Shown here: positions 23,496 through 34,994 of the stretch, one piece after another
Numbering within the stretch: position 1 is the stretch's first letter
How the letters are laid out: each line of letters starts with the position of its first letter
From: Neorhizobium sp. NCHU2750
GTDB lineage: Bacteria > Pseudomonadota > Alphaproteobacteria > Rhizobiales > Rhizobiaceae
Direction of reading: 5' to 3'
Length of the DNA: 64,000 nt
Assembly: GCF_003597675.1 (NCBI RefSeq)
Contig: NZ_CP030827.1
Location: 2,728,001-2,792,000 of the forward strand
Notes under the pieces: model-generated
The model's database searches: none
Told to the model about the DNA's origin: nothing
What the model saw: only the letters and a program-made list of their open reading frames with translations
Translations under genes and position numbers: made by a program

Positions 23496-24323
23496 TTACT
23501 TGTAGACCGGCAGCGCTGGTGGCGGTTCGTAGGCCACCGGGGTCTGGCATCCACCGAACGTGTAGCGGGCACCGATTCGCGCTTCGTGAGAGGCAAAGCC
23601 CTTGTCGCGGCCCGGGCCGCCATTTTCCTCGTAACCGAACATGTCGCCACCCAGGATGCGGCGATAGCGATAACCGATATCCGCCTTCAGATTGCAGGTG
23701 ATGTCGATAGAGGTACCTGCCATGAACGCATAGCTGAGGCGCCACTTGCTCTTGCCGTCGTGATCGGTCGTGTAGCATCCGGGCACCGACGGATCGTCGC
23801 AGATCGTGTTGTGCAGCTTGCTCCACTTGACGTAGGAACCACCGATACCGGCGCCGACATACGGCGTGAAATAGCCATAGGTGCCGAGATCCACATAGGC
23901 GTTCGCCATCAGCGTATACGCCTTCATGTTGGCCCGGTCATCGGACGTACAGGCCACCGTGCCGCAATAGCCGCTGGTGCCGCCCTTGAAATCGGACTTG
24001 CCGAGATAGTCGAAGGTCAGATCGGTGCGCAGATAGTTGTTGATCTGGTAACCGACGCCGCCGCCGAGAATGAAGCTATCCTTCAGGTCGGTATGGCTGA
24101 AATCGACGAGATTGGAATTCGACCCCTGGAAATATTCCGCTCCGCGGATGCGGTTGAAGGAGTAACCGGTATCGCCGCGCAGATACCAGCCGCTCGACTG
24201 CTGCACCGTAATTTCCGGCGCGTCCTGCAAAGGTGCCGGTTGCGGTTCGACGAGATCGGCGGAATGGGCAACTCCCACCGACAGCATCGCTGCGGCAAGC
24301 GCGGCTGCAATGCGCTTTTTCAT
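23496..24323 (-). CDS. Outer-membrane beta-barrel protein (Omp25/RopB-like)
   Basis: 275 residues. It has a signal peptide (MKKRIAAALAAAMLSVGVAH then SA cleavage), a short Pro-rich periplasmic linker with ADLVEPQ, then alternating-polarity strands typical of an eight-stranded porin-like barrel (SGWYLRGDTGYSFN, FTPYVGAGIGGSYV, ADIGYRYRRI, EARIGARYTFG). It ends in a Pro-rich tail with VYK rather than the usual terminal aromatic. Two Cys pairs (GYCGTVAC; ICDDPSVPGC) suggest loop disulfides. ATG at 24323 follows GGAGAA. It is a single gene with its own terminator; the exact function is unknown. Confidence 0.85.
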   Translation of the reverse strand: MKKRIAAALAAAMLSVGVAHSADLVEPQPAPLQDAPEITVQQSSGWYLRGDTGYSFNRIRGAEYFQGSNSNLVDFSHTDLKDSFILGGGVGYQINNYLRTDLTFDYLGKSDFKGGTSGYCGTVACTSDDRANMKAYTLMANAYVDLGTYGYFTPYVGAGIGGSYVKWSKLHNTICDDPSVPGCYTTDHDGKSKWRLSYAFMAGTSIDITCNLKADIGYRYRRILGGDMFGYEENGGPGRDKGFASHEARIGARYTFGGCQTPVAYEPPPALPVYK

Positions 24324-24554
24324 AGTTCGGTTCTCCAAGCTTCATGGCGGAGGGTGGCGCTCCTCGCGCAGCACCGTATTGGTCATGAAGAATAAAGATT
24401 AAAGGTTAAGCCCCAATTAACTATAGCTATTTACCGACCTGTCTCACTCCAAGACAGCGACGTTACTTGCCCCGCTCACGCAAATGTCACCCCTTCCGCA
24501 ATGGAGCAGATCGCCCTCTCTCGCGTTGACATGCGCAACGAGGAAGGAAGACCT

Positions 24555-26390
24555 GTGAAGCATTCGAAAGACGACGCGGGCAAGTCGATCGTGAAAAGCG
24601 TCGATGTGCCCCGCCCCATCGCCGAACACGGCGCCATCGGCAATATGCGCACCATCGCGCTCGTCGCCCGAGATTGCGCCATTGATTATCTCTGCTGGCC
24701 GAACTTCGATAGCCCGACCATCTTTGCAGCACTGCTCGACCCGCAAAAGGGCGGGGCCTTCGAGCTGGAGCCGAAGATTGCCAATGCGCGCCGCCTGCAG
24801 ATGTACATCCCGGAAAGCAACGTTCTCCTCACGCGATGGCTGGGCAACGACAAGAGCGCCGAGATCACCGATCTGATGCCGCTGCCGAAAAGCGACAAGG
24901 AACCCTCCTCGCTCATCCGTCGCGTTGCCGTCACCCGCGGCGAAGTGACATTCCGGCTGAAATGCTGGCCGCGCTTCGACTATGCCCGCCAGACACCGAA
25001 AGTGGTGACCCGCAAGGGGCATGCTTATTTCCATTGCGGTGATCTTACCCTGCGCCTCTCCGGCCCCGTGACATTCCACGGCAAGAAGGGTGCGGCCAGT
25101 GCTGAATTCACCTTGAAGAGCGGTGAGAGCATCGACTTCGTCCTCGACGCGGACGAGACGCCGCATGCCCCGAACCGCGACACGATCGATGCCGCCATTC
25201 GCGACACGACAGGCTATTGGCAGGGCTGGGCGAAGAAATCGACCTACCGTGGCCGCTGGCGCTCGGCCGTTACCCGCTCGGCGCTGGCGCTGAAGATGCT
25301 GACCTCCGCCGAATACGGCTCGATCGCCGCAGCCGGCACGTTCGGCCTGCCGGAAGCACCCGGTGGGGAACGCAACTGGGACTATCGCGCCACCTGGATC
25401 CGTGACGCATCCTTCTCGATCTATGCCCTGATGCGCCTCGGCTATCTCGATGAGGCCAACGCCTTCGGCCGCTGGATCACCCAACGGACAGACCGCTCCG
25501 ATGGCCATGTGCAGATCATGTACAACATGGATGGCAGCCGCGTCGCCAGGGAGGATGCGCTCGACCACCTGTCAGGTTACGGCGGCGCCCGCCCGGTGCG
25601 GATCGGCAACGACGCTGCGGGCCAGGTCCAGCTCGATATTTACGGCGAACTGCTCGATTCCATCTACATCAGCAACAAATACGGCGGCTCGATCTCCCAC
25701 GAGAACTGGCTCGCAGTCCGGAATACCGTCGACCATGTCTGCGAGATCTGGCGCAATCCCGATGCCGGCATATGGGAGGCCCGCAGCGAGCCGCAGGAGC
25801 ATCTCCATTCGCGCCTGATGTGCTGGGTGGCCGTCGACCGGGCCCTGAGGCTGGCGCAGAAACGCTCGCTCGCCGCCCCCTTTGCGCGATGGGTCGAGGC
25901 CCGCAACGCCATCACCGAGGATATCTGGCAGAATTTCTGGAACGAGGAACACGGCCATTTCGTCCACGCCAAGGGTGGAACCCAGCTCGATGCGTCGATG
26001 CTGATGATGCCCCTCGTCCGCTTCATCAGCGCCACCGACCCCAAATGGCTGGCGACACTCGATGCCATGTCCCGCGAGCTCGCCGATGACAGCCTCGTCA
26101 TGCGCTACAAATGGCAGGACGGACTGGACGGACACGAGGGCTTTTTCGGCGCCTGCTCGTTCTGGTTCGTCGAATGCCTCGCCCGCGCCGGCCGGCTGCA
26201 GGAGGCCGAAATCAATATGGAAAAACTGCTGCTCTTCGGCAACCACCTGCAGCTCTATGCCGAAGAATTCGATCCGCGCGGAGAATTCCTCGGCAATTTC
26301 CCCCAGGCCCTCACCCATCTCGCCCTGATCAGCGCCGCCTTCTATCTCGATGGCGCCCTCGACGGCAAGTTCAGGGAATGGCGGCCGTAG
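24555..26390 (+). CDS. Glycoside hydrolase family 15 protein (glucoamylase/trehalase-like)
   Basis: 611 residues. An N-terminal beta domain (IAEHGAIGNMRTIALVARDC, then DYLCWPNFDSPTIFAALLD) precedes an (alpha/alpha)6 barrel with NWDYRATWIRDASFSIYAL, the catalytic-acid region IWEARSEPQEHLHSRLM, and a C-terminal LYAEEFDPRGEFLGNFPQ containing the base. It hydrolyses alpha-glucosidic bonds; members act on maltodextrins, isomaltose or trehalose, and the substrate cannot be told here. GTG at 24555 is chosen because GAGGAAGGAAG lies directly upstream; ATGs at 24501 and 24531 have no site. A functional link with treZY is possible but unproven. Confidence 0.88.
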   Translation: MKHSKDDAGKSIVKSVDVPRPIAEHGAIGNMRTIALVARDCAIDYLCWPNFDSPTIFAALLDPQKGGAFELEPKIANARRLQMYIPESNVLLTRWLGNDKSAEITDLMPLPKSDKEPSSLIRRVAVTRGEVTFRLKCWPRFDYARQTPKVVTRKGHAYFHCGDLTLRLSGPVTFHGKKGAASAEFTLKSGESIDFVLDADETPHAPNRDTIDAAIRDTTGYWQGWAKKSTYRGRWRSAVTRSALALKMLTSAEYGSIAAAGTFGLPEAPGGERNWDYRATWIRDASFSIYALMRLGYLDEANAFGRWITQRTDRSDGHVQIMYNMDGSRVAREDALDHLSGYGGARPVRIGNDAAGQVQLDIYGELLDSIYISNKYGGSISHENWLAVRNTVDHVCEIWRNPDAGIWEARSEPQEHLHSRLMCWVAVDRALRLAQKRSLAAPFARWVEARNAITEDIWQNFWNEEHGHFVHAKGGTQLDASMLMMPLVRFISATDPKWLATLDAMSRELADDSLVMRYKWQDGLDGHEGFFGACSFWFVECLARAGRLQEAEINMEKLLLFGNHLQLYAEEFDPRGEFLGNFPQALTHLALISAAFYLDGALDGKFREWRP

Positions 26391-26421
26391 GAACCATCTC
26401 GAGCAGCAATAGCACATGGGC

Positions 26422-26556
26422 AAGTCCCCCTCTGGCCTGCCGGCCATCTCCCCCACAAGGGGGGAGAAAACTTGCGGCAACCGCCAGCCTCAATCGAGCC
26501 GAGGCAGTGCAGCCAGGTTAAGCCCTCCCCCTTGTGGGGAGGGTTGGGAGGGGTTC
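26422..26556. repeat. RIME-like intergenic palindromic element (copy 2, inverted)
   Basis: Contains TCCCCCTCTGGCCTGCCGGCC, cut here as TCCCCCTCTGGCC plus TGCCGGCC, then CATCTCCCCCACAAGG and later AAGCCCTCCCCCTTGTGGGG. These are the same modules as 4335-4481 in reverse orientation. It lies between the GH15 gene and the convergent glmM and may act as their terminator. Confidence 0.75.
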
Positions 26557-26603
26557 TTGTTGAGGTGCGTCATCCGTTCCGTCAGGACGTGGATAAAATC
26601 TTA

Positions 26604-27959
26604 TCAAGCTGCTTCCGAACGCACGTTGCCAATCACGTCGATCAGGCCGTTGACGATCTTTTCCACCTGGGCCCGATCGTCGCCTTCCGCCATCACCCGG
26701 ATCAAAGGCTCGGTGCCCGACGGGCGGATGACAAGGCGGCCCTTTGAACCGAGTTCGCCCTCCGCATCGGCGATCGCCTGACGCACAGCCAGATCTTCCA
26801 GCGGTTTGCCGCCGGAGAAGCGGACATTCTTCAAGAGCTGCGGCACCGGCTCGAACCGGCGGCAGACTTCGCTCACCGGACGGCCGAGCTTCTTGACGCA
26901 GGCGAGGATCTGCAGTGCAGCCACGAGGCCATCGCCGGTCGTGCCGAAATCCGAAAGCACGATATGGCCGGACTGCTCGCCGCCGACGTTGAAATCATTG
27001 TGGCGCATATGCTCGACGACGTAACGGTCGCCGACCTTGGTGCGCGCCAGCGTCAGGCCCTTGGAGCCGAGGAAGCGTTCGAGCCCGAGATTGGACATCA
27101 CGGTTGCAACGATGCCGCCGCCCGTCAGCCGCTGATCCTGTGCCCAGCTTTCGGCGATCACCGCCATCAGCTGGTCGCCATCGACGATCTCGCCATGTTC
27201 GTCGACGATGATCACGCGGTCCGCGTCGCCATCGAGCGCGATGCCGATATCGGCCCGCACCTCATGCACCTTCTTCTGCAGGCGCTCGGGGCTCGTCGAG
27301 CCGCAATCGAGATTGATGTTCGTGCCGGTCGGCTCGTTGCCGATCGTCACCACTTCCGCGCCGAGTTCCCACAGCACGGACGGCGCCACCTTGTAGGCCG
27401 CACCATTGGCGCAATCGATCGCCACACGCAGACCCTGCAGGGTCACGTCGCGCGGCAGGGTGCGCTTGGCATGTTCGACATAGCGGTCATGCACGCCGTC
27501 GATACGCTTGGCCCGGCCGATGTCGACCGACTTGGCCAGCTGCGACGTCAGGTCCTGCTCCAGCAACTCCTCGATACGGCCCTCGATCTCGTCGGAAAGC
27601 TTGTAGCCGTCGGGACCGAAAAGCTTGATGCCGTTATCCTCGAAGGGATTATGCGAGGCGGAAATCATCACGCCCACATCGGCGCGCAGCGAGCGCGTCA
27701 GCATGGCAACCGCCGGCGTCGGGATCGGGCCGAGAATGAAGGCATCGAGGCCGGCTGCGGTAAACCCGGCCACCATCGCGTTTTCCAGCATATAGCCCGA
27801 AAGCCGGGTATCCTTGCCGATCACCACCCGGTGGCGATGGCTGCCGTTGCGGAAGATCGTGCCGACGGCAATGCCCACCCGCATCGCAAGGTCGGGCGTC
27901 ATCGGAAAGACATTCGAATGTCCGCGAATGCCATCGGTACCGAAATAACGGCGTGCCAT
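26604..27959 (-). CDS. glmM: Phosphoglucosamine mutase GlmM
   Basis: 451 residues; converts glucosamine-6-phosphate to glucosamine-1-phosphate for UDP-GlcNAc, peptidoglycan and LPS. It has the N-terminal [14 protein letters not shown], the active-site phosphoserine in [15 protein letters not shown], the metal loop [14 protein letters not shown], the sugar-binding GGEQSGHIV, and the C-terminal phosphate-binding [18 protein letters not shown] at 27959 follows AAGGAG. ftsH lies upstream on the same strand, but a strong terminator at 28137-28173 separates them, so glmM has its own promoter. Confidence 0.98.
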   Translation of the reverse strand: MARRYFGTDGIRGHSNVFPMTPDLAMRVGIAVGTIFRNGSHRHRVVIGKDTRLSGYMLENAMVAGFTAAGLDAFILGPIPTPAVAMLTRSLRADVGVMISASHNPFEDNGIKLFGPDGYKLSDEIEGRIEELLEQDLTSQLAKSVDIGRAKRIDGVHDRYVEHAKRTLPRDVTLQGLRVAIDCANGAAYKVAPSVLWELGAEVVTIGNEPTGTNINLDCGSTSPERLQKKVHEVRADIGIALDGDADRVIIVDEHGEIVDGDQLMAVIAESWAQDQRLTGGGIVATVMSNLGLERFLGSKGLTLARTKVGDRYVVEHMRHNDFNVGGEQSGHIVLSDFGTTGDGLVAALQILACVKKLGRPVSEVCRRFEPVPQLLKNVRFSGGKPLEDLAVRQAIADAEGELGSKGRLVIRPSGTEPLIRVMAEGDDRAQVEKIVNGLIDVIGNVRSEAA

Positions 27960-28136
27960 GTAATCTCCTTTTTCGTCGCGCGACCTGCGCGCTGCGGATC
28001 AGGGCAGGCCTGTATTTCCGCTGCCGCGTCATCAAGGATCGGCGTTTTCCGGCTCATGCCACAGGTCCGGGGCACAAGCACTTAAATTAGCGTCAAAGCC
28101 GATCATATCCCGTGACCGGATAAGTGTTCGTTAACA

Positions 28137-28173
28137 TAAAAGGCCGCCGGACCTGGGTCCACGGCGGCCTTTT
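28137..28173 (-). terminator. Terminator of ftsH
   Basis: Stem AAGGCCGCCG/CGGCGGCCTT with a 12-nt loop that itself contains a short GACC/GGTC pairing. A/T tracts lie on both sides. It is 22 bp beyond the ftsH stop. Confidence 0.88.
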
Positions 28174-28194
28174 GAAGTTTTGTTAAGCCAGGTT

Positions 28195-30129
<1,935 letters not shown>

Positions 30130-30231
30130 CGAACTCCCCGGACTGCAACGGCCGACGCTTGAGCGGCCGCCTTAATTGCCCATAACATAAGGTTGCGTCT
30201 CGCCCTTGCCAAGGCAAGGCGGCATCGCGGT

Positions 30232-31581
30232 TTAGCTTTTCCGCTCGAAAACCTTAATCTTGGCGGCAGGAAGTGCATCGCATCCGAACAATTCCCCAAG
30301 CTCGCGCCCTAGAATAAGATCGAACTGCGGCAAAAAACGGTCGAATGGGGCCAGCAGAGGCGTAATCATCACACTCGGTTTATCGCCCTCAGGCAGCATC
30401 GAGGCTGCATGCGGCAGGACCGGAATTACCCGCATGGCGATGGCCGGCGGCACATCCGGGAACATCTCGGCCGAAACTGCCCGATCGCCCACGGACGCTG
30501 CGACCACGATGTCCTCGTCGGACATGTTGCAAATCCGGTAGCGGGCATCCCAGATGCCATGCTCGCCGGCCGCCAGGCACACGCTCGGCAGATCGCGGTT
30601 CTCCCTGTGCATGAAAAGCCCCTGCCGGCGCAGGTCGAAAATCACCCGGCCGACCGTCATGCGCCCCATCCGGCGCCCTTCGAGCATGGCCATGACCCGA
30701 TCCATTGCCGCGGCGGCGGGAAGATGCGTCCTCCCGCCGAGGATCGCCGTCAGCACGGCGAGCAGATGCCGAAGTGCTTCCACGTCCTCGTTATGCGCCT
30801 CGAAGGCAAGTTCGGCGAGCACGCCATGGCGAATTTGCAGGTGGCGACGGCAGATCATGGCGGCATCTTCGGAAAGCCGCTCCCGCCGCCGGCCCGCGCT
30901 CTCGGCCAAATCAGCCTGCTCCGGGACCTCTGCGGACAGGGCCCGGCGCACGCGCACCCGTTCATAATGCTGTTCATCGGCATTGCTGGGATCGTCCACC
31001 CATCCCCTGCCCTCGGCTCTGAGAACCTCGCGGATCGCCTCGCGACGCACCGACAGCAATGGGCGAAGCAACCAGCGGCGACGGTCGAGAAGCACCGCCT
31101 CCGCCATGCCCGCCAAGCCGAGATTGGCCTCGGCCTCACTGCGGGCTGCCCGCATAGCGATCGTTTCCATCTGATCGTCGAGCGTGTGGCCGGTGATGAT
31201 CACGTCGGCGCAAAGATCATCGGCAGCCTGCATCAACAGCCGGTAACGGGCCTCGCGAGCGGCGGCCGAAATGCCCGACGCGGGCTTTTCGCCCTCCCAG
31301 CGCAGAATGGCATGCTGTATGGAAAGCTCACGACATAGCAGCCCCACCGCCTCCGCTTCGGCGGCAGCCTCGGGCCGCAGACCGTGGTCGATCGTCGCTG
31401 CAACGAGGCGATGGCCGGCAAAGCTGCCAGCGGCAAGCATCCGATGAAGGAGGACGAGCAATCCGGCCGAATCACTGCCGCCGGACACCGCGACAAGGAT
31501 CGTCGTGGGTCCCGTCAGCCTGTCGATGAAACTGTTCAACGCATCGGCCGGCGCGACGGGCGGAACCGGGTCCTTGGTCAC
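30232..31581 (-). CDS. tilS: tRNA(Ile)-lysidine synthase TilS
   Basis: 449 residues; ATP-dependent addition of lysine to C34 of the CAU-anticodon tRNA-Ile so it reads AUA. It has the PP-loop AVSGGSDSAGLLVLL, the second motif ATIDHGLRPEAAAEAE, ITGHTLDDQMET and ARYRLLMQAA; the C-terminal half is less conserved. GTG at 31581 lies 15 nt after the cpoB stop without a strong ribosome site, so translation may be coupled to cpoB. This order (tol-pal, cpoB, tilS, ftsH) is conserved in rhizobia. Confidence 0.95.
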   Translation of the reverse strand: MTKDPVPPVAPADALNSFIDRLTGPTTILVAVSGGSDSAGLLVLLHRMLAAGSFAGHRLVAATIDHGLRPEAAAEAEAVGLLCRELSIQHAILRWEGEKPASGISAAAREARYRLLMQAADDLCADVIITGHTLDDQMETIAMRAARSEAEANLGLAGMAEAVLLDRRRWLLRPLLSVRREAIREVLRAEGRGWVDDPSNADEQHYERVRVRRALSAEVPEQADLAESAGRRRERLSEDAAMICRRHLQIRHGVLAELAFEAHNEDVEALRHLLAVLTAILGGRTHLPAAAAMDRVMAMLEGRRMGRMTVGRVIFDLRRQGLFMHRENRDLPSVCLAAGEHGIWDARYRICNMSDEDIVVAASVGDRAVSAEMFPDVPPAIAMRVIPVLPHAASMLPEGDKPSVMITPLLAPFDRFLPQFDLILGRELGELFGCDALPAAKIKVFERKS

Positions 31582-31596
31582 GGCGGCATTACCCGA

Positions 31597-32640
31597 TCAG
31601 CAGCCGAGGCGCTTCTGCTCGCTGCTGACCTTGGACAGCACGGCTTTCGCGGCGGTCGGATAACGGCGCGGCACTTCCTTGAGCGTCGCACAGGCCGTGT
31701 CGTTATTGTCGAGCGCGGCGAGCGACATGCCAAGCTTCAACAGCATTTCCGGAGCCTTGGGCGACTTGCCATAGGTCTGGTGGGCATTGAGGAAGGTCTT
31801 GGCCGCGTCGTTGTACTTGCCCTGCGAATACTGTGCTTCGCCCAACCAGAAATTGGCGTCGGCCAGCCTGCTGCTCTTCGGATAGGAGGCGATGTAGCCG
31901 GAGAATTCACTTTCGGCGAGCTGGTAGTCGCCGGTCAACACATGCTCATAGGCAATCTTGTAATCATCGGCTTCGCTGCCGGTACCGAGCGAGGCAGTCT
32001 GCTGCTGGTCCTTGGACCCGGCCTGACCGCCACGCGAGGCGCCGGTATCGACGCCCGGAAGGGCGGAAGAATTGCGGGCCGTATCATTGCGGCTTGAGCC
32101 GATAGGATTGCCGTTCTGGTCGAACGTAACCGAGCCGAGCGTCGACGGCCCGGGCGCCGTGTCGCTGCCCTGTGCACCGCCAGCAGACGGCGGCTGATCG
32201 ATCACACGAGCGACATCATCGCCGCCGGACGGCGCATCCGAAGCTTGAGAGGGCGAAGAGGAAGGGCGGCTGGACGCCACGGCCGGTTGCCCGCCCGTGT
32301 CGCCCAAATCGCTTCTCTTCTTCTTTTCCAGCTCCTGGAAGCGGAATTCGTTATCTTCCTGCGCCTTGCGCATCTGCTCCTGCATCTGCAGCAGTTGATA
32401 ACTCATTTCCTCGATCCGGCCGTTCAACTGCCGGACCTCGTCCTGGAGCTGCTGGATACGAACGGCATCATTGCTCTGCGCCAGGATCACTTGGCCTTGT
32501 TCAGGGGCCTGGTCGTTCTGCGCCTGTTGCGGAGCGCTCTGCTCGCCGTGGAAGAGTTTCGGCAACGAAAACTGGAAGGCCCCGGCAGGGCCAGTCATTG
32601 CCGCCAGCCCCAGCATTGCTGCCAAGACAATTTTCTTCAT
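31597..32640 (-). CDS. cpoB: Cell division coordinator CpoB (YbgF), Tol-Pal associated
   Basis: 347 residues, periplasmic. A signal peptide ends near AGA-FQ. A coiled coil follows (about 50-110, DAVRIQQLQDEVRQLNGRIE, then EMSYQLLQMQEQMRKAQED), then a long Ser/Gly/Pro-rich linker and C-terminal TPR repeats (~225-345, LTGDYQLAESEFSGYI, FWLGEAQYSQGKYNDAA). CpoB links Tol energy state to peptidoglycan synthesis during constriction. ATG at 32640 follows AGGA; upstream in-frame codons precede the signal peptide. The leader contains a long hairpin at 32660-32706. Confidence 0.93.
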   Translation of the reverse strand: MKKIVLAAMLGLAAMTGPAGAFQFSLPKLFHGEQSAPQQAQNDQAPEQGQVILAQSNDAVRIQQLQDEVRQLNGRIEEMSYQLLQMQEQMRKAQEDNEFRFQELEKKKRSDLGDTGGQPAVASSRPSSSPSQASDAPSGGDDVARVIDQPPSAGGAQGSDTAPGPSTLGSVTFDQNGNPIGSSRNDTARNSSALPGVDTGASRGGQAGSKDQQQTASLGTGSEADDYKIAYEHVLTGDYQLAESEFSGYIASYPKSSRLADANFWLGEAQYSQGKYNDAAKTFLNAHQTYGKSPKAPEMLLKLGMSLAALDNNDTACATLKEVPRRYPTAAKAVLSKVSSEQKRLGC

Positions 32641-32659
32641 GTCGTTCGTCCTGCTCTCC

Positions 32660-32706
32660 GCGCATCGACCCAAAAGCCAGGATGGCTTTTGGAAAGTACG
32701 ATGCGC
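32660..32706 (-). promoter_or_regulatory. Long two-part hairpin in the cpoB leader
   Basis: Outer stem GCGCATCG/CGATGCGC (8 bp) and inner stem CAAAAGCCA/TGGCTTTTG (9 bp), separated by an asymmetric internal loop. The structure ends 20 nt before the cpoB ATG, directly next to its ribosome site, and lies well past the pal terminator, so it belongs to the cpoB leader rather than to termination. Confidence 0.5.
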
Positions 32707-32865
32707 AACTTAGATTCTACAGCGTCCCTTGTGCGCCGGCCCGCCGACGCACGGAGCTGTAGTGCGCCGGATTGGCGCGAAACGGATTCTTTATAACTGC
32801 CGCCAAAAAGCAACCAAGTCCGCCTTCAAAATCGAGATAATCAGGGCCAAACTAAGGAAAAACAA

Positions 32866-32891
32866 AAAGGGTGGCCCGAAGGCCACCCTTT
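32866..32891 (-). terminator. Terminator of pal
   Basis: AAAGGGTGGCC/GGCCACCCTTT stem with a 4-nt loop, followed on the minus strand by a T-rich run. It is 47 bp after the pal stop. Confidence 0.9.
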
Positions 32892-32937
32892 CTTAACGAA
32901 TTGTCATCTTCGGGCACCCTTGCGAGGCCGCCGCAGA

Positions 32938-33471
32938 TTACATGCCGGCGCCACCGAGAACGGTCACAGCGCGACGATTCTGGTTCCAGCAGGAAATGTC
33001 GTCGCAAACGGCGACCGGGCGTTCCTTGCCGTAGGAGATCGTCTTCATGCGGCCTGCCGGAACGCCGCGCGAAGCGAGGTATTCCTTGGTGGCGGCTGCA
33101 CGGCGTGCGCCAAGAGCAAGGTTGTATTCGCGCGTGCCGCGTTCGTCGGCATGGCCTTCGATCGTGATCGCATAGTTCGGGTAGCGGGCAAGCCACTGGG
33201 CCTGACGGTCGAGCGTCTGCTGGGCGTCTGCACGGATCGAGGTCGAGTCGGTGTCGAAGTGGATGACGTCGCCGACATTGACGGTGAAGTCCTGGCTGGA
33301 GCCCGGCGTTGCCGAACCTGCACCGCCGAGGCCAAGTTCGCCTGCGCTGTTCGGCAGGTTCTTCTTGCTGGCGCAGCCCGCCAGCGCCAGCGCCAGCGTG
33401 AGTGCGATAACGGCAGGATTGCGAGCGAGGGTCTGCATACGGCTCATCGCCGGGGTATCAGTGCGGCTCAT
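32938..33471 (-). CDS. pal: Peptidoglycan-associated lipoprotein Pal
   Basis: 177 residues, outer-membrane lipoprotein that binds peptidoglycan and TolB. Lipobox LALAGC has its Cys at residue 33. A Gly/Ser linker leads into the OmpA-like domain (~65-175): VIHFDTDSTSIRADAQQTL, YAITIEGHADERGTREYNLA and RMKTISYGKERP. Two extra Cys (VCDDISCW) may form a disulfide. ATG at 33471 follows AAGGAGAG. It is the last gene of the tolQ-tolR-tolA-tolB-pal run, with its own terminator. Confidence 0.97.
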   Translation of the reverse strand: MSRTDTPAMSRMQTLARNPAVIALTLALALAGCASKKNLPNSAGELGLGGAGSATPGSSQDFTVNVGDVIHFDTDSTSIRADAQQTLDRQAQWLARYPNYAITIEGHADERGTREYNLALGARRAAATKEYLASRGVPAGRMKTISYGKERPVAVCDDISCWNQNRRAVTVLGGAGM

Positions 33472-33656
33472 GGCCGGTCTCTCCTTAGGATCATGAATAA
33501 TCAGAGTTGCCAGACTGTAACCGGCTTCGGTTAACCATGTTCAAATGGCTATGGTTAACCAAATCTTCCGGTGTCCCTTATCTGCCCCATTCCCGCGAGA
33601 TTGGGGCAGCAAAGAGGCGAGAACGCCTCACGCTTGATTGCAGCTGTTTATACACG

Positions 33657-34964
33657 CTATTCCAGCAGCGGCGACCATGCCGGGTCGGACGCGTAGGCCG
33701 GCGTCTTGACGACCTGATCGTTGTAACCGGTCAGGTCGATCGAATGAAGCTGCGGGCCGCCGGCACCGGCCTCCTGGCGGAAGAACATCAGCACGCGGCC
33801 GTTCGGCGCCCAGGTCGGACCTTCGTTGTGGAAGCCGGTCGTCAGGATGCGCTCGCCCGAACCGTCCGGCTTCATCACGCCGATCGAGAACTGGCCGCCA
33901 GACTGCTTGGTGAAGGCGATCAGATCGCCGCGCGGAGACCAGACAGGCGTCGAATAGGCACCGTCGCCGAAGGAGATGCGCTGCTGGCCGGAACCATCCG
34001 CATTCATCACATAGATCTGCTGACGCCCGCCACGGTCGCTCTCGAACGTGATCTTCTGGCCATCGGGCGAGTACGAAGGAGCCGTGTCGATCGCAGCCGT
34101 CGAAGTCAGCCGCGTCGTCGTGCGCGAGCGCAGGTCCATCGTGTAGATATTGGCATTGCCGTCCTGCTGAAGGCTCATGATCACCTTCTGGCCATCCGGT
34201 GAGAAGCGCGGCGAGAACGTCATGCCGGGGAAGTTGCCGACCACTTCGCGCTGTCCTGTTTCCAACTGCAGCAGGTAGACGCGCGGCTGGTTGCCCTCGA
34301 ACGACATGTAGGTGACTTCCTGCCGGTTCGGCGAGAAGCGCGGTGTCAGCACCAGGTCCTTGCCGTTGGTCAGCATGCGAACGTTGAAGCCGTCCTGATC
34401 CATGATCGCGAGCTGGCGGACGCGCTGCGTCTTCGGACCGCTTTCGGAGACGAATACGACGCGGGTATCGAAATAACCCTTTTCGCCGGTAATGCGCTCA
34501 TAGATCGCGTCGGCGATGATATGGGCGAGACGACGCCAGTTGTCCGGTTGGGTGAAGAACTGCTGCCCCATCATCTGGCTGCCGGCATAGGTGTCCCACA
34601 GGCGGAACTCGGCGCGCAGGCGGCCATCCGCTTCACGGCTGACACGGCCGACGACAAGCGCCTGAGCGTTGATCGCCGTCCAGTCCTGGAAGCGCGGCGC
34701 CTTGTTCGGGTCGGCGATCTTTTCGATGAAAGCTGCCTTGTTGACCGGCGCAAAAAGACCCGAGCGCTGCAGGTCGGCGGCAACCACCTGGGAGATCTGT
34801 GCCCCCATCTGGTCGTTCGACATGAAATCGGTGATGGCGATCGGCAATGGCTGAACATTGCCCTTGTTGATGTTGATTTCCACCGCCGCTCGAGCTGGAG
34901 TGGAAAGCGTCATCGCCATTCCGGCAATCGCCAGCATGAGACCGATGAGGGAATGTCTGATCAT
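33657..34964 (-). CDS. tolB: Tol-Pal system beta-propeller protein TolB
   Basis: 435 residues, periplasmic. A signal peptide is cleaved near ARAAVEI, followed by the N-terminal alpha/beta domain (about 30-165) and a six-bladed propeller made of WD-like repeats. Those repeats read [48 protein letters not shown] and [16 protein letters not shown]. TolB bridges TolA and Pal. ATG at 34964 follows GAAAGG, 30 nt after tolA. Pal follows after a 185-bp gap. Confidence 0.97.
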   Translation of the reverse strand: MIRHSLIGLMLAIAGMAMTLSTPARAAVEININKGNVQPLPIAITDFMSNDQMGAQISQVVAADLQRSGLFAPVNKAAFIEKIADPNKAPRFQDWTAINAQALVVGRVSREADGRLRAEFRLWDTYAGSQMMGQQFFTQPDNWRRLAHIIADAIYERITGEKGYFDTRVVFVSESGPKTQRVRQLAIMDQDGFNVRMLTNGKDLVLTPRFSPNRQEVTYMSFEGNQPRVYLLQLETGQREVVGNFPGMTFSPRFSPDGQKVIMSLQQDGNANIYTMDLRSRTTTRLTSTAAIDTAPSYSPDGQKITFESDRGGRQQIYVMNADGSGQQRISFGDGAYSTPVWSPRGDLIAFTKQSGGQFSIGVMKPDGSGERILTTGFHNEGPTWAPNGRVLMFFRQEAGAGGPQLHSIDLTGYNDQVVKTPAYASDPAWSPLLE

Positions 34965-34994
34965 ATCGCTAAAGCCTTTCAGCTACTTGATGTC

